Made by a program: the position numbers and the translations under genes. Below the pieces are notes generated by a model. It was not told where the DNA came from. It worked only from the letters and a program-made list of their open reading frames with translations, and ran no database searches. A stretch of DNA of 64,000 nt, taken from the NCBI GenBank assembly GCA_947387575.1, contig CANDOC010000007.1:248001-312000 (forward strand), written 5' to 3'. Below, in pieces: positions 1-9,397 of this stretch; the stretch's first letter is position 1, and the number at the start of each line of letters is the position of its first letter. This stretch comes from Spongorhabdus nitratireducens. GTDB lineage: Bacteria; Pseudomonadota; Gammaproteobacteria; Pseudomonadales; Endozoicomonadaceae.

Positions 1-1084
1 AAGAAATGCGGCAGGCCCCTCAGGTCAGCGGATGGGCTGGCTACAGCGCGCATTGTTATTGTTACCACTGTGCTGGCCTGCACTGATAAAGTACAACTTG
101 CCTGGGAAGTGCACCATCATGGTGACTGAAAGGGCGGTGTGTACTGTTATTCCAGTTAACTCGGTTAGCTCAGTCAGCTCGGTTAACTCAGTGCTATCCT
201 GCGCAATGAGCAAGGCTTGCAACTGCCAGGTTCAGTCTGAACCTGTCCTGCCCAACCTGCATCACGTACAGCGATGACATTACCTGTTATCCAACTGCTC
301 AAAAAACACCGACCCCTGTGGAAAACTTTATTAAGGTTCCCTTTTGCCTTTCGGCTGTTCTGAATATTGTCATTCAGAACCACAGGCGCTGACAGCATTT
401 CAAGCGATTACTGCTTTATACTTCCGAAGGCAGGTCAAATTGAATTACAACCCGTTCCTGCCAGGCGGAACACACTCCACAGTCTGACACAACAAACAAC
501 GTCACTGAGTATAGTCCTGAGCTTTCATTAAACAACATAAGACATGAAAAGCAAACAAAACCCTTAGCTTTTGGTTATAAGCCTTTCAACCTGGACCTTT
601 AAAACTTGTACTTTTATTCAAGATTCAAACCGGCTTTTAAAAACGACAGCCGTCAATTAAAAGCCTGTTTTAATTGACGCATTTTATTTTGCATATAACA
701 CCAGAATTTTGTTTCAGCAATACCCGTCATAAATAAAAAAATCTTGAGACTTTTTTATCTTTTTGAGATAAAAATTTACCCGGATGCGCGATATTTTTTT
801 GGCGCCATAAAAATGACAAAGGCAAAAAATTGACACTTTTTAAAAACATCACTGTCATTTTTTTGCCATCAGGGAGCATATCTTGTGGTTTTAAATTTCT
901 CTCAACACAATTCTCATTTCAGCATCATATTCAACTGCTTCAAGCCGGTGGAATAGTAATTGCTTTGAATTTATAAGGGCATTTTTTCATATGAAAAAGT
1001 GATATTTCTAAACCGGTTTTTGCTATGTTGCAGTAAAACTCCAGCCCACAGAAAACAAATAAATCCAAGGACGTGCTGGCTGTC
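1..1084. other. Gene-free stretch at the window start
   Basis: I find no convincing coding region here. The only open frames are short, overlap on opposite strands and lack family resemblance. The first 400 bases are GC-rich and could be the remains or 3' flank of a gene outside the window. Bases from about 520 to 1000 are AT-rich and contain a small hairpin at 753-773 (arms TTTTATCT/AGATAAAA), and probably hold the promoter of the gene that follows. Confidence 0.5.
155..190. repeat. Four tandem copies of a 9-bp unit
   Basis: Four adjacent, slightly diverged 9-mers are seen: GTTAACTCG, GTTAGCTCA, GTCAGCTCG and GTTAACTCA. On the complementary strand one frame reads as repeated Thr-Glu-Leu. 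No supported gene covers it. Confidence 0.75.
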
Positions 1085-1096
1085 ATGGAGACCCTG

Positions 1097-1726
1097 ATGA
1101 ACACACACCCAATTCGCGAGTTGATTGAAGAGGCCAAGCGTCACGAGCAGACAACCCTGCAATTCAAGTCCCTTATTGACGAGCTTATGGACGATTGTTC
1201 CAGCCTGATCAGCATACCTGCCGACTGTAATTCCGAATTGCTGTATCGTTTCGCCTGTGACTATATCGAGCAGTCTGTTGTTTTACTTGAGCAGTTCAGT
1301 GAAGCCGCCCGTAAAAGCGGTACCGAAGATTTTGTTTACCCGTTTCTGGAAGTAGCACGTAGTTACCTTCGCTCCCACAAGCGTAACCCTATTATGGAGG
1401 ATTTACTGGACGACGCTTATCTTATACATCGGGTTGCGGAGGAAATTAATGACATCTCAATGGCCGCCAGTGGCGTGCCGCTTGTTAAACTGAATTCAAC
1501 TTGGGATAGCCTGATTATTCACACCCTGCTGGGTGAAGACTTTGCCAATCAACTGGATTTCATTGTCGAAGACCTGCTTGCCAAAATGAATGGTGTACGC
1601 CCGGTATTCACCCGTCCAGGAATGGGTTCCTTTGCTAAATCGAACCCGTTTAATCCACTGGCTACCGTGCATAGCCTGGCAGACCGGAATGGTCTGGAAA
1701 TGAGAACCACACCCGGTCTCTACTGA
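1097..1726 (+). CDS. Conserved hypothetical protein, about 209 aa
   Basis: I do not recognise this gene by name. The product is soluble, acidic and predicted mostly helical, with no signal peptide, membrane segment or obvious catalytic motif. The C-terminal 40 residues are richer in Gly, Pro and Asn (RPGMGSFAKSNPFNP) and look flexible. The start is uncertain: ATG at 1085 is possible, but ATG at 1097 has GGAG at 1087-1090 with 6 bases of spacing, so I prefer it. The gene stands alone and is followed by a strong bidirectional terminator shared with the convergent prlC-yheV pair. Coding-like codon use and the isolated transcription unit make it a real gene; its function is unknown. Confidence 0.75.
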   Translation: MNTHPIRELIEEAKRHEQTTLQFKSLIDELMDDCSSLISIPADCNSELLYRFACDYIEQSVVLLEQFSEAARKSGTEDFVYPFLEVARSYLRSHKRNPIMEDLLDDAYLIHRVAEEINDISMAASGVPLVKLNSTWDSLIIHTLLGEDFANQLDFIVEDLLAKMNGVRPVFTRPGMGSFAKSNPFNPLATVHSLADRNGLEMRTTPGLY

Positions 1727-1748
1727 TACCCGCACTGTTTATCACGCA

Positions 1749-1779
1749 TAAAAAAGGCCGGATAATCCGGCCTTTTTGT
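1749..1779. terminator. Bidirectional Rho-independent terminator
   Basis: AAAAAGGCCGGAT is paired with ATCCGGCCTTTTT around a 2-base loop. The A-tract on one side and T-tract on the other allow use by the hypothetical gene (plus strand) and by prlC-yheV (minus strand). Confidence 0.85.
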
Positions 1780-1801
1780 TTTGCTCTTGATTTATATCGG
1801 C

Positions 1802-2044
1802 TTAACTATCAAGCCCGACCAGCTTCACAACCTCGGTTGCCTGTTCCGACTGACCTGCTTTGGCGGTCTGGTCGAGCCGGGTGGCCGGCTGATTAACGGC
1901 AACTTCGTAGCGCATGGCATCCGTAAAGCCACAGGAGACACATTCCCGGACGGACTGGTCATCCTGATCAAACATAACGATACGGTCCATTTCGCCACAT
2001 TTGGGGCAAACTGCCCCGGCTATAAAGCGTTTCTTGACTGTCAT
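1802..2044 (-). CDS. yheV: YheV-family putative zinc-ribbon protein
   Basis: This is an 80-residue protein with two CxxC pairs (Cys13/Cys16 in CPKCG and Cys35/Cys38 in CVSCGF), the pattern of a small zinc ribbon. It begins MTVKKRFIAGAVCPKC, typical of the YheV (DUF2387) family, whose role is not established. Its ATG overlaps the prlC stop in an ATGA arrangement, so it is translationally coupled to prlC. The same prlC-adjacent position is common in pseudomonads. The C-terminal third is hydrophilic and less conserved in character. An upstream in-frame ATG would add 10 residues but lies inside prlC, and the ATGA start is better. Confidence 0.85.
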   Translation of the reverse strand: MTVKKRFIAGAVCPKCGEMDRIVMFDQDDQSVRECVSCGFTDAMRYEVAVNQPATRLDQTAKAGQSEQATEVVKLVGLDS

Positions 2045-4092
2045 GCAGCTTCTGTCTCGCTGGCAATACCACAATGCCGCAGCAGGGCATCGATCTTCGG
2101 CTCACGTCCGCGGAAGCTGACAAACAGCTCCATCGGCTCTTCAGAGCCACCCTTTTCCAGAATATTATTCAGGAAAGACTCACCGGTTGCATGGTCAAAA
2201 ATGCCATTCTCTTCAAACAGTGAGAACGCATCCGCAGACAATACTTCCGCCCACTTGTAGCTGTAGTAACCGGCCGCATAGCCACCGGCAAAGATATGGC
2301 TGAAGCCGTTCTGGAAGCGGTTAAATACCGGCGGTTTGATCACAGCCACTTCATCCCGCACTTCATCGAGTACTTTCTGCACACTGATTCCCGGCTGATA
2401 TTCACGATGCAGACGGAAATCAAACAGGGAGAACTCCAGCTGGCGCACCATCATCATTGCGCTCTGGAAGTTCTTGGCAGCCAGCAGGCGTTCCAGCTTG
2501 TCATCAGGCAGCGGTTCGCCGGTTTCAACATGACCGGAAATCAGTGCCAGACCTTCTTTTTCCCAGCACCAGTTCTCCATAAACTGACTCGGCAGCTCGA
2601 CCGCATCCCAGGCTACCCCGTTAATACCGGATACCGCAGCATAATCGACTTTAGTCAGCATATGATGCAGGCCATGACCAAACTCGTGGAACATAGTGAC
2701 CACTTCATCATGGGTCAACAGTGCCGGCTGATCACCAACGGCCGGCGTAAAGTTACAGGTGAGGTAGGCCACAGGCAGCTGAACACTGTCATCAGTCAGA
2801 CGACGCACCCGGCATTCATCCATCCAGGCGCCGCCGCGCTTGTTTTCACGGGCATAGTTATCCACAAAGAAGCCGGCAATAGTAATACCGTCACGCTGAA
2901 CTTCGTAATACTGTGCATCCTTGTGCCAGATATCCACAGTCTCAGAGCCCTGTACAATATCGATACCGTAGAGTCGCTTGACGACGGTGAACATACCCTT
3001 GATCACATTGTCCGCCGGGAACCAGGGACGCAGCTCTTCCTGGGAAATAGCATAACGATGCTCACGCAGCTTTTCGGAATAGAAGCCAATATCCCAGGCT
3101 TCCAGTTTATCCACACCATATTCTTCAGCGGCGAATGCCTGCAGCGATTCCAGTTCCTGCTCGGCCTGAGGCTTGCTACGCTCGGCCAGATCACGCAGGA
3201 AGTCGACGACCTGCTGCGGGTTCTCAGCCATTTTGCTGGCCAGAGACAGTTCAGCATAGTTTTCAAAGCCCAGTAGCTGAGCCTTCTCGTGGCGCAGCGC
3301 CAGAATCTCATCCATCAGCGGGCCATTATCAAACTGACCGGCAGTCGGGCCCTGATCAGAAGCCCGGGTGTTGTAGGCTTCATACATTTCACGACGCAGC
3401 TCCCGGTTGGCACTGTAAGTCATCACCGGGAAGTAACTGGGGAATTCAAGGTTAAACAACCAGCCACTGTCATGGTCTTTGGCCTGCGCCTGCTGACGGG
3501 CAATATCCCGCGCGGTTTGAGGCAGACCTTCCAGTTCGGATTCTGACTCAATCAGTTTGCTCCAGGCCTGTGTGGCATCCAGTACATTGTCAGAAAACTT
3601 GCTACACAGTTCAGACAGCTTTTTGCTGATTTCCTTGTAACGATTCTGCTTGTCTTCCCGCAGTGCAACACCGGCCAGACGGAAGTTCCTAAGGGCATCC
3701 TTGATCGCTTTCTGGCGGCCATTATCCAATTGCGCAAATTCAGGACCGTCAGCAATTTGCTGATAGGCTTCAAACAGAGGCTTGTGCTGTCCCACCCAGG
3801 TGGAATATTCCGACAGTTTCGGAAGACAGCTGTTGTATGCATCACGAAGTGCATCGCTGTTCATCACAGCGTTCAGGTGGCCTACCGGCGACCAGGCCTG
3901 ACTCAGTTTGTCATCAATCGCTTCCAGCGGTTGCAGCAGGTTATCCCAGGTGTAAACAGTATTTTCTGCCAGCAGTCGCTCGGTAGCGGCGCGGGCCTCC
4001 TGCAGCAGCTGGGTAATAGCTGGCTCCACATGCTCCGGCTTGATAGCAGAGAATGGCGGCAGGGTATGGGAGACCGTTAGCGGGTTACTCAT
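2041..4092 (-). CDS. prlC: Oligopeptidase A (M3 family zinc metallopeptidase)
   Basis: This cytoplasmic endopeptidase degrades short peptides, including cleaved signal peptides. The 683-residue length matches the family (E. coli PrlC is about 680). The zinc motif HEFGH lies at residues 469-473, followed by the downstream acidic ligand in VELPSQ near residue 498. The C-terminal catalytic fold is complete, including FAGGYAAGYYSYKWAEVLS. It is divergent from the yrdA homologue and ends in a 4-base overlap with yheV. No anomalies are seen. Confidence 0.97.
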   Translation of the reverse strand: MSNPLTVSHTLPPFSAIKPEHVEPAITQLLQEARAATERLLAENTVYTWDNLLQPLEAIDDKLSQAWSPVGHLNAVMNSDALRDAYNSCLPKLSEYSTWVGQHKPLFEAYQQIADGPEFAQLDNGRQKAIKDALRNFRLAGVALREDKQNRYKEISKKLSELCSKFSDNVLDATQAWSKLIESESELEGLPQTARDIARQQAQAKDHDSGWLFNLEFPSYFPVMTYSANRELRREMYEAYNTRASDQGPTAGQFDNGPLMDEILALRHEKAQLLGFENYAELSLASKMAENPQQVVDFLRDLAERSKPQAEQELESLQAFAAEEYGVDKLEAWDIGFYSEKLREHRYAISQEELRPWFPADNVIKGMFTVVKRLYGIDIVQGSETVDIWHKDAQYYEVQRDGITIAGFFVDNYARENKRGGAWMDECRVRRLTDDSVQLPVAYLTCNFTPAVGDQPALLTHDEVVTMFHEFGHGLHHMLTKVDYAAVSGINGVAWDAVELPSQFMENWCWEKEGLALISGHVETGEPLPDDKLERLLAAKNFQSAMMMVRQLEFSLFDFRLHREYQPGISVQKVLDEVRDEVAVIKPPVFNRFQNGFSHIFAGGYAAGYYSYKWAEVLSADAFSLFEENGIFDHATGESFLNNILEKGGSEEPMELFVSFRGREPKIDALLRHCGIASETEAA

Positions 4093-4182
4093 AGGTCAGA
4101 ATCCGGTTAGTTGTTATATTTCTCAGATGGGTATATCACCGGTGGATTTCAACTGCCAGCAATAAAAATGAGGACGCTGCAC

Positions 4183-4725
4183 ATGTCGAATAATTTACGG
4201 CCCCACAAAGGTATCACACCTGTACTGGGGCAAAAGGTTTTTGTGGATGAATCCGCTGTAGTGATTGGGGATGTCGAAATTGGTGATGACAGTTCAGTCT
4301 GGCCTGCAGCCGTAGTCCGCGGAGATATGCACCGTATCCGTATCGGAGAGCGCACCAGTGTTCAGGATGGTGCCGTTCTGCATATCACTCATGCCAGCAG
4401 TTATAACCCGGATGGCTTTCCACTGACCATCGGCAGTGACGTGACCATTGGCCACAAGGCCGTACTTCACGGCTGCACTGTACATGATCGGGTACTGATT
4501 GGTATTGGTGCAATTGTTATGGACGGCGCCATTATCGAATCCGATGTTTTGCTGGCAGCAGGAGCAATGGTGCCTCCGGGAAAGACACTGGAAAGCGGTT
4601 ACGTCTATAAAGGCTCCCCGGCGAAACAGGCGCGCCCTCTGACCGAGAGTGAGCACAAGTTTTTATCCTATAGCCCGAAAAATTATGTGCGGCTAAAAGA
4701 TGAATATCTGAACCCGGAGTCATGA
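4183..4725 (+). CDS. yrdA: Gamma carbonic anhydrase-like protein (YrdA family)
   Basis: This is a 180-residue left-handed beta-helix protein of the gamma-carbonic-anhydrase/hexapeptide-transferase superfamily. Hexapeptide repeats run through most of the chain (VVIGDVEIGDDSSVWPAAVV, then VLIGIGAIVMDGAIIESDVLL). The probable metal-binding histidines are in VLHITH and IGHKAVLHGC. Family members form trimers with zinc or iron between subunits; enzymatic activity has been shown for only some. The ATG at 4183 is preferred because GAGGA lies 8 bases upstream and the protein then starts MSNNLRPHKG, as in homologues. An upstream ATG at 4111 would add an unlikely 24-residue tail. It is transcribed divergently from prlC. 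Confidence 0.9.
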   Translation: MSNNLRPHKGITPVLGQKVFVDESAVVIGDVEIGDDSSVWPAAVVRGDMHRIRIGERTSVQDGAVLHITHASSYNPDGFPLTIGSDVTIGHKAVLHGCTVHDRVLIGIGAIVMDGAIIESDVLLAAGAMVPPGKTLESGYVYKGSPAKQARPLTESEHKFLSYSPKNYVRLKDEYLNPES

Positions 4726-4845
4726 TCTCAGAGCGCTAACCAGCAAAAACAGATAGTAGAGGGAGGTTGCCTGCAACCGGTCAGGAACGATACAGTCCGG
4801 CGCCAATAACGCCTTTTCTTTTATAAATAACAAGATAATAGCTGT

Positions 4846-5433
4846 ATGGATATTTTTGCATCGGCCCTGATGCTGTTCCTGATTATGGATCCGCTGGGCA
4901 ACACCCCTATATTCCTTTCCATTCTGAAAAATGTGCCACCGGAACGACGGCGCAAGGTACTGATTCGTGAATTGCTGATCGCGCTGGGTATCCTGTTTAT
5001 CTTCCTGTTTGCCGGCCAGCAGCTGCTGGATTCGCTGAACCTGAGGCAGGAAACCGTCAGTATTTCAGGCGGTATTATTCTGTTCCTGATTGCGATTCGT
5101 CTGATCTTTCCGCCCGAGCGTGGCAGTCTGATGGGCGATACGCCGGATGGCGAGCCAATGATTGTACCGCTGGCCACGCCACTGATTGTGGGGCCATCAG
5201 TACTGGCTGCTTTGATCCTGTTATCCAACCAGCACCCCAATGAATACCCGGCCCTGATGGCCGCAGTATTACTGGCCTGGGGCGGTGTTGCGGTGATCCT
5301 GCTGCTTTCCAACAGGCTCTACAAACTGATTGGTGAACGCGGTCTGTTTGCCATGGAACGTCTGATGGGGATGCTGCTGATTATGATAGCGGTACAGATG
5401 CTGCTGGATGGGCTTCGGGTTTATCTGCTGTAG
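4846..5433 (+). CDS. yhgN: MarC/YhgN-family integral membrane protein
   Basis: This is a 195-residue inner-membrane protein with about six hydrophobic segments. It opens MDIFASALMLFLIMDPLGN, which is diagnostic of the MarC/YhgN family. The conserved central segment MIVPLATPLIVGPSVLAA is also present. The family is annotated as neutral-amino-acid or other small-solute transporters, but the substrate is not established. The last 53 bases overlap the 3' end of the convergent cysteine-hydrolase gene on the other strand. Confidence 0.9.
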   Translation: MDIFASALMLFLIMDPLGNTPIFLSILKNVPPERRRKVLIRELLIALGILFIFLFAGQQLLDSLNLRQETVSISGGIILFLIAIRLIFPPERGSLMGDTPDGEPMIVPLATPLIVGPSVLAALILLSNQHPNEYPALMAAVLLAWGGVAVILLLSNRLYKLIGERGLFAMERLMGMLLIMIAVQMLLDGLRVYLL

Positions 5434-6022
5434 CCTCGAAGCGATAAACAATATCCAGAAACTCCGAACGGGAGAGCAGTGCCGGGTGAGAGCCCGGTGC
5501 GCCTTCCGGTACAGGCTTCCCTAACTCGTCAAAATAGTCCTGCCACCACTTCAGCATGCGCCCGGTTTCAGCATCATGAAACGACATGGGTGACGGTTGA
5601 AAAACATATTCGCCATCATTGGCAAAACGAAAAGCCTCCAGTATCAGCTCACTGCAGTACCAGCTGTCATGCTCCTGACTAAAGCTGATGTTATACGGCA
5701 GCCCGGATTGCTCTTCCGCGAAAACGAGCGCCTTCGGTATCAGATGATGTAACGATGGTTTAAGGCGGCCCACAAATGTAGTGGGCATATTTGAGGTAAC
5801 CGGTTCGGACTGAAGGCAAAAATCCTGCAGGGAAATTGTCGTCACGCAGGGATCAACCGCTTCAAGCAATGTGCTGTCGTCATTGATACACAGGGCGACA
5901 TGATTAATATGCCAGCCATAAATACCCTTGTAGACCTGACTGATCGCACGCCCGGCATCACCTCTGGCGCGCTGCTGAAAAACCAGATCTCCCGGCTGAA
6001 TCGTAAATGGTGTGTTTGGCAT
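5381..6022 (-). CDS. YiiX/YebB-like permuted NlpC/P60 cysteine hydrolase
   Basis: This 213-residue protein resembles the permuted papain-fold amidase/peptidase family (YiiX, YaeF). The candidate catalytic residues occur in the permuted order: His41 in NHVAL, Glu54 in LLEAV and Cys123 in WYCSELI. There is no signal peptide, so it should be cytoplasmic unless the start lies elsewhere. The natural substrate is unknown; relatives act on amide bonds in peptides or lipids. The C-terminal 40 residues, rich in Pro and Ala, extend over the yhgN 3' end. The next gene upstream on the same strand starts at 6635, 46 bases before this one, so they may be co-transcribed. Confidence 0.8.
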   Translation of the reverse strand: MPNTPFTIQPGDLVFQQRARGDAGRAISQVYKGIYGWHINHVALCINDDSTLLEAVDPCVTTISLQDFCLQSEPVTSNMPTTFVGRLKPSLHHLIPKALVFAEEQSGLPYNISFSQEHDSWYCSELILEAFRFANDGEYVFQPSPMSFHDAETGRMLKWWQDYFDELGKPVPEGAPGSHPALLSRSEFLDIVYRFEATADKPEAHPAASVPLS

Positions 6023-6068
6023 AAAGCATCAGACCCGTATTCGATTCAGCCGTTCCCGCAAACTGCGA

Positions 6069-6635
6069 TCAGGGCATCAATACCAGTCGGGTATCAGTGT
6101 GGGACAACGCCTTGGCCGCACGACCTTCATTGCCGATGCCACGCAGTACCCGCACGCCGCCATCAATGACTTCCATCAGCTGCTCAAGGTTGTCGGACTC
6201 GACATAGAGCAGGGTGTCGTGACGTCCCAGCACACTGTGGGCAGACAGAATTTCATCGTGATGGGCAATCAGCTTTTCACCGGCGTGGGCTCCGGCAATG
6301 GAGATATCAGCAAAAATCCAGGCCGCTGTTCTTTCCGGATGACCAAAGTTTTCTGCTGTCAGCGGCTTGCCGAAAGCTTCCATGGAGACCAGCGTCTCTG
6401 TTTTTACAACCGGGTTAAAGCGATCGTAGTGAAGTGTAGCCAGCTTGTCGCGAATAACGCCATGCAGCTCTTCAAAGCTGCCTGCCTTGCCGTAGCAAAT
6501 CAGATCGGTAGGGCCGATCAGACAGTGTACCAGCTCGATCTGGTCAACTTTCAGCAGCTCCTCACGGATTTTATGAACGTCGCCTTCACCGGCATCAACC
6601 AGCACAAAAAAGCCCAGCTCACCGTTTACAGCCAT
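6069..6635 (-). CDS. Double RAM-domain (Lrp/AsnC ligand-binding-like) protein without HTH
   Basis: This 188-residue protein appears to be two tandem alpha/beta ferredoxin-like repeats. The first is about residues 1-90 (LGFFVLVDAGEGDVHKIREE, then VHCLIGPTDLICYG) and the second about 100-188 (AWIFADISIAGAHAGEK, then AHSVLGRHDTLLYVE). Both carry the pattern G..D.........V....... typical of the Lrp/AsnC effector-binding (RAM) domain. No N-terminal helix-turn-helix is visible, so it is unlikely to bind DNA itself; a sensor or partner protein is more likely. It is probably transcribed with the downstream cysteine-hydrolase gene. Function unknown. Confidence 0.75.
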   Translation of the reverse strand: MAVNGELGFFVLVDAGEGDVHKIREELLKVDQIELVHCLIGPTDLICYGKAGSFEELHGVIRDKLATLHYDRFNPVVKTETLVSMEAFGKPLTAENFGHPERTAAWIFADISIAGAHAGEKLIAHHDEILSAHSVLGRHDTLLYVESDNLEQLMEVIDGGVRVLRGIGNEGRAAKALSHTDTRLVLMP

Positions 6636-6864
6636 GGTTGTTACCCCTCAATGAATCCGGATTGATTCGATTTATAATTGCATACTTTTGCTAGTTATTT
6701 TGCATAATAATTTTTAACCAGCTTTTCTTACCATACCTTATTTTTTGACGAATTGCCGCCTGTCCCATGCCTGAAGCAGACATTAGGATTTTCGAATATA
6801 AAGAGGTTTTTCCAAACAGGATATATTTGCTTCGAACTTTCAAGAGCGGCAGGGAAGGAGTTTC

Positions 6865-6890
6865 GACAGGCAAAATGAAATTTGCCTGTC
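6865..6890. terminator. Hairpin just downstream of aroE
   Basis: A perfect 10-bp stem (GACAGGCAAA/TTTGCCTGTC) surrounds a 6-base loop, starting 16 bases past the aroE stop. No clear U-tract follows on the minus strand, so it may be an mRNA 3'-end stabiliser rather than a classical terminator. Confidence 0.55.
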
Positions 6891-6905
6891 TCATCACTGA
6901 GTATC

Positions 6906-7736
6906 TTACCCCAGTTCAGTTCTTACTTTTTCAATGACAGGCTGTGTCTGCGGGCGAATACCCCGCCAGATATAAAAGGCTTCTGCCGCCTGCTCCACCA
7001 GCATACCCAGACCATCCAGTTGCATACCGGCACCATTTTCACGGGCCCAGCGATTGAACGGGGTTTCCACAGCACTGTACATCATGTCGTAACACACAGT
7101 GTTTTCAGACACGACAGAGTCCGGCAGGGGAATTGCGGCTCCCTGCAGACTGGCAGAAGTACCATTGATAATCAGATCAAAATGGCCGCGTAACAGTTCA
7201 AACTGTAACGCGACAATGTTTTTGTATTCACAAAACTCTGCCACCAGTTGCTCTGCTCTAGCCTGAGTGCGATTGGCAATAACCAGCTCACTGGGCTCTT
7301 CTTCAAGCAGCGGCTGTAACACACCCCGCACAGCACCACCGGCACCTAATACCAGTACACGTTTATCCTTGATAGTAACCTGATTGTTTTGCTTCAGGTC
7401 GGTCAGTAGACCAATACCATCAGTATTGTCGCCATGCATCACCTCTCCGTTGTACCAGAGGGTGTTCACAGCTCCGGCTTTTTCAGCTCTGGGGGTCAGC
7501 TGATGTGCCAAATCCAGTGCCTGGTGCTTGAACGGGACCGTGATATTCAGACCTTTACCGCCTTCAATAAAGAAGCAGCTGGCTGCTTCATCAAAGCCGT
7601 CTTCCTCAGCCAGAATGGCCTCATAGCCGAGATGCTGGCCGGTCTGCTCGGCAAACAGGCTGTGAATCATTGGTGATTTGCTATGGCCGATGGGGTTACC
7701 CATTACGGCATAACGATCAGAATCAGTTGCAGTCAT
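6906..7736 (-). CDS. aroE: Shikimate dehydrogenase (NADP+)
   Basis: This enzyme reduces 3-dehydroshikimate to shikimate with NADPH in the chorismate pathway. The 276 residues match the usual length. The N-terminal substrate domain starts YAVMGNPIGHSKSP. The catalytic Lys is in NITVPFK near residue 69, and Asp is in NTDGIG. The nucleotide-binding loop GAGGAVRGV is present, as is the C-terminal GLGMLVEQAAEAF. It lies 6 bases downstream of hemF and is the last gene of a minus-strand operon. The hemF-aroE pair is conserved next to the origin in pseudomonads. Confidence 0.97.
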   Translation of the reverse strand: MTATDSDRYAVMGNPIGHSKSPMIHSLFAEQTGQHLGYEAILAEEDGFDEAASCFFIEGGKGLNITVPFKHQALDLAHQLTPRAEKAGAVNTLWYNGEVMHGDNTDGIGLLTDLKQNNQVTIKDKRVLVLGAGGAVRGVLQPLLEEEPSELVIANRTQARAEQLVAEFCEYKNIVALQFELLRGHFDLIINGTSASLQGAAIPLPDSVVSENTVCYDMMYSAVETPFNRWARENGAGMQLDGLGMLVEQAAEAFYIWRGIRPQTQPVIEKVRTELG

Positions 7737-7742
7737 AATGCA

Positions 7743-8672
<930 letters not shown>

Positions 8673-8676
8673 CTAT

Positions 8677-9324
8677 TCAATTGTCAGACTCTATTTTTAC
8701 AGAGAGGTATTTTAAGCCCGGCCAGCCTGCAGGAGGCACTCCTTTTAAACTGAAAGGCAAGTCTTTTATAAGCTGGTATGTTTGAAATGGCATACCTGAT
8801 CGATGCCGTATAAAAATATGTGAGTGGGCAAAGCCCTTGACTGTTCTGTCAACGGCAGAATTTATTTTGATTAATATATCCCACTGCGAGGTATCAGCGA
8901 CTTCAGGTAACTCCGCCAAAAGCGCTTTCTCAGTTTTATGGCGCAGATTTTTTTCATCCCAGTCAAAACTGGTTGTAAAAAAAAGTAGCTGAACAATGCC
9001 ATCTTCAATCCAGTAAGGGAATGTATTGACCGTCAGCTTTTGCAGATCATTACTTTGCTTTCCTGCAGCACATGCCTCTGCTGCAGCATCTTCCATCCCG
9101 AACATGGTTACCAGAACACCAACTTCCGGCGTTTTTCCAGACGCTCTGAGGTTATCCAGATGGTGATCGTAATGAGCCGTCACAGCATCAGTCCGGCTTC
9201 GGATATAATCCGGAGAATGCAAATTCTCCCAGCTGGCAGGCTCGGCCTGAAGATGGGCAATCCATCCCGAAAAGAAACAAAGAATCCATCCAGACCACAA
9301 CCTGAAGTTTTGTTGTGCTGCCAT
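8677..9324 (-). CDS. Hypothetical secreted protein between tsaC and hemF
   Basis: This is a 215-residue protein I cannot assign. Residues 1-27 look like a signal peptide: polar start, Trp/Leu/Phe-rich core, then AHLQA before EPASW. The mature part contains a conserved-looking FPYWIEDGI and two Cys-poor alpha/beta stretches. The motif is faintly like one seen in DUF3605 proteins, but I do not trust that assignment. It is 10 bases upstream of hemF in the same operon. In Pseudomonas a quinone oxidoreductase gene sits near this position, so this gene is a local replacement. Periplasmic or extracellular location is inferred. Confidence 0.7.
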   Translation of the reverse strand: MAAQQNFRLWSGWILCFFSGWIAHLQAEPASWENLHSPDYIRSRTDAVTAHYDHHLDNLRASGKTPEVGVLVTMFGMEDAAAEACAAGKQSNDLQKLTVNTFPYWIEDGIVQLLFFTTSFDWDEKNLRHKTEKALLAELPEVADTSQWDILIKINSAVDRTVKGFAHSHIFIRHRSGMPFQTYQLIKDLPFSLKGVPPAGWPGLKYLSVKIESDN

Positions 9325-9397
9325 GATACTCTCGTTATAGAAACTATCTCGTATAGATAGCGGGTTATGGGTTGTTCAGGCCAATATCAAAAATTAC

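Noticed and set aside
25-398. Short open frames on both strands at the window start
   Set aside because: They overlap each other, lack ribosome-binding sites and encode repeat-derived or low-complexity peptides. I could not support a gene.
2296-3276. 326-codon plus-strand open frame
   Set aside because: It lies antisense inside prlC, which is fully supported by its motifs; a shadow frame.
6691-6897. 68-codon minus-strand open frame between aroE and the RAM protein gene
   Set aside because: It overlaps the hairpin after aroE and has no convincing start signal or similarity.
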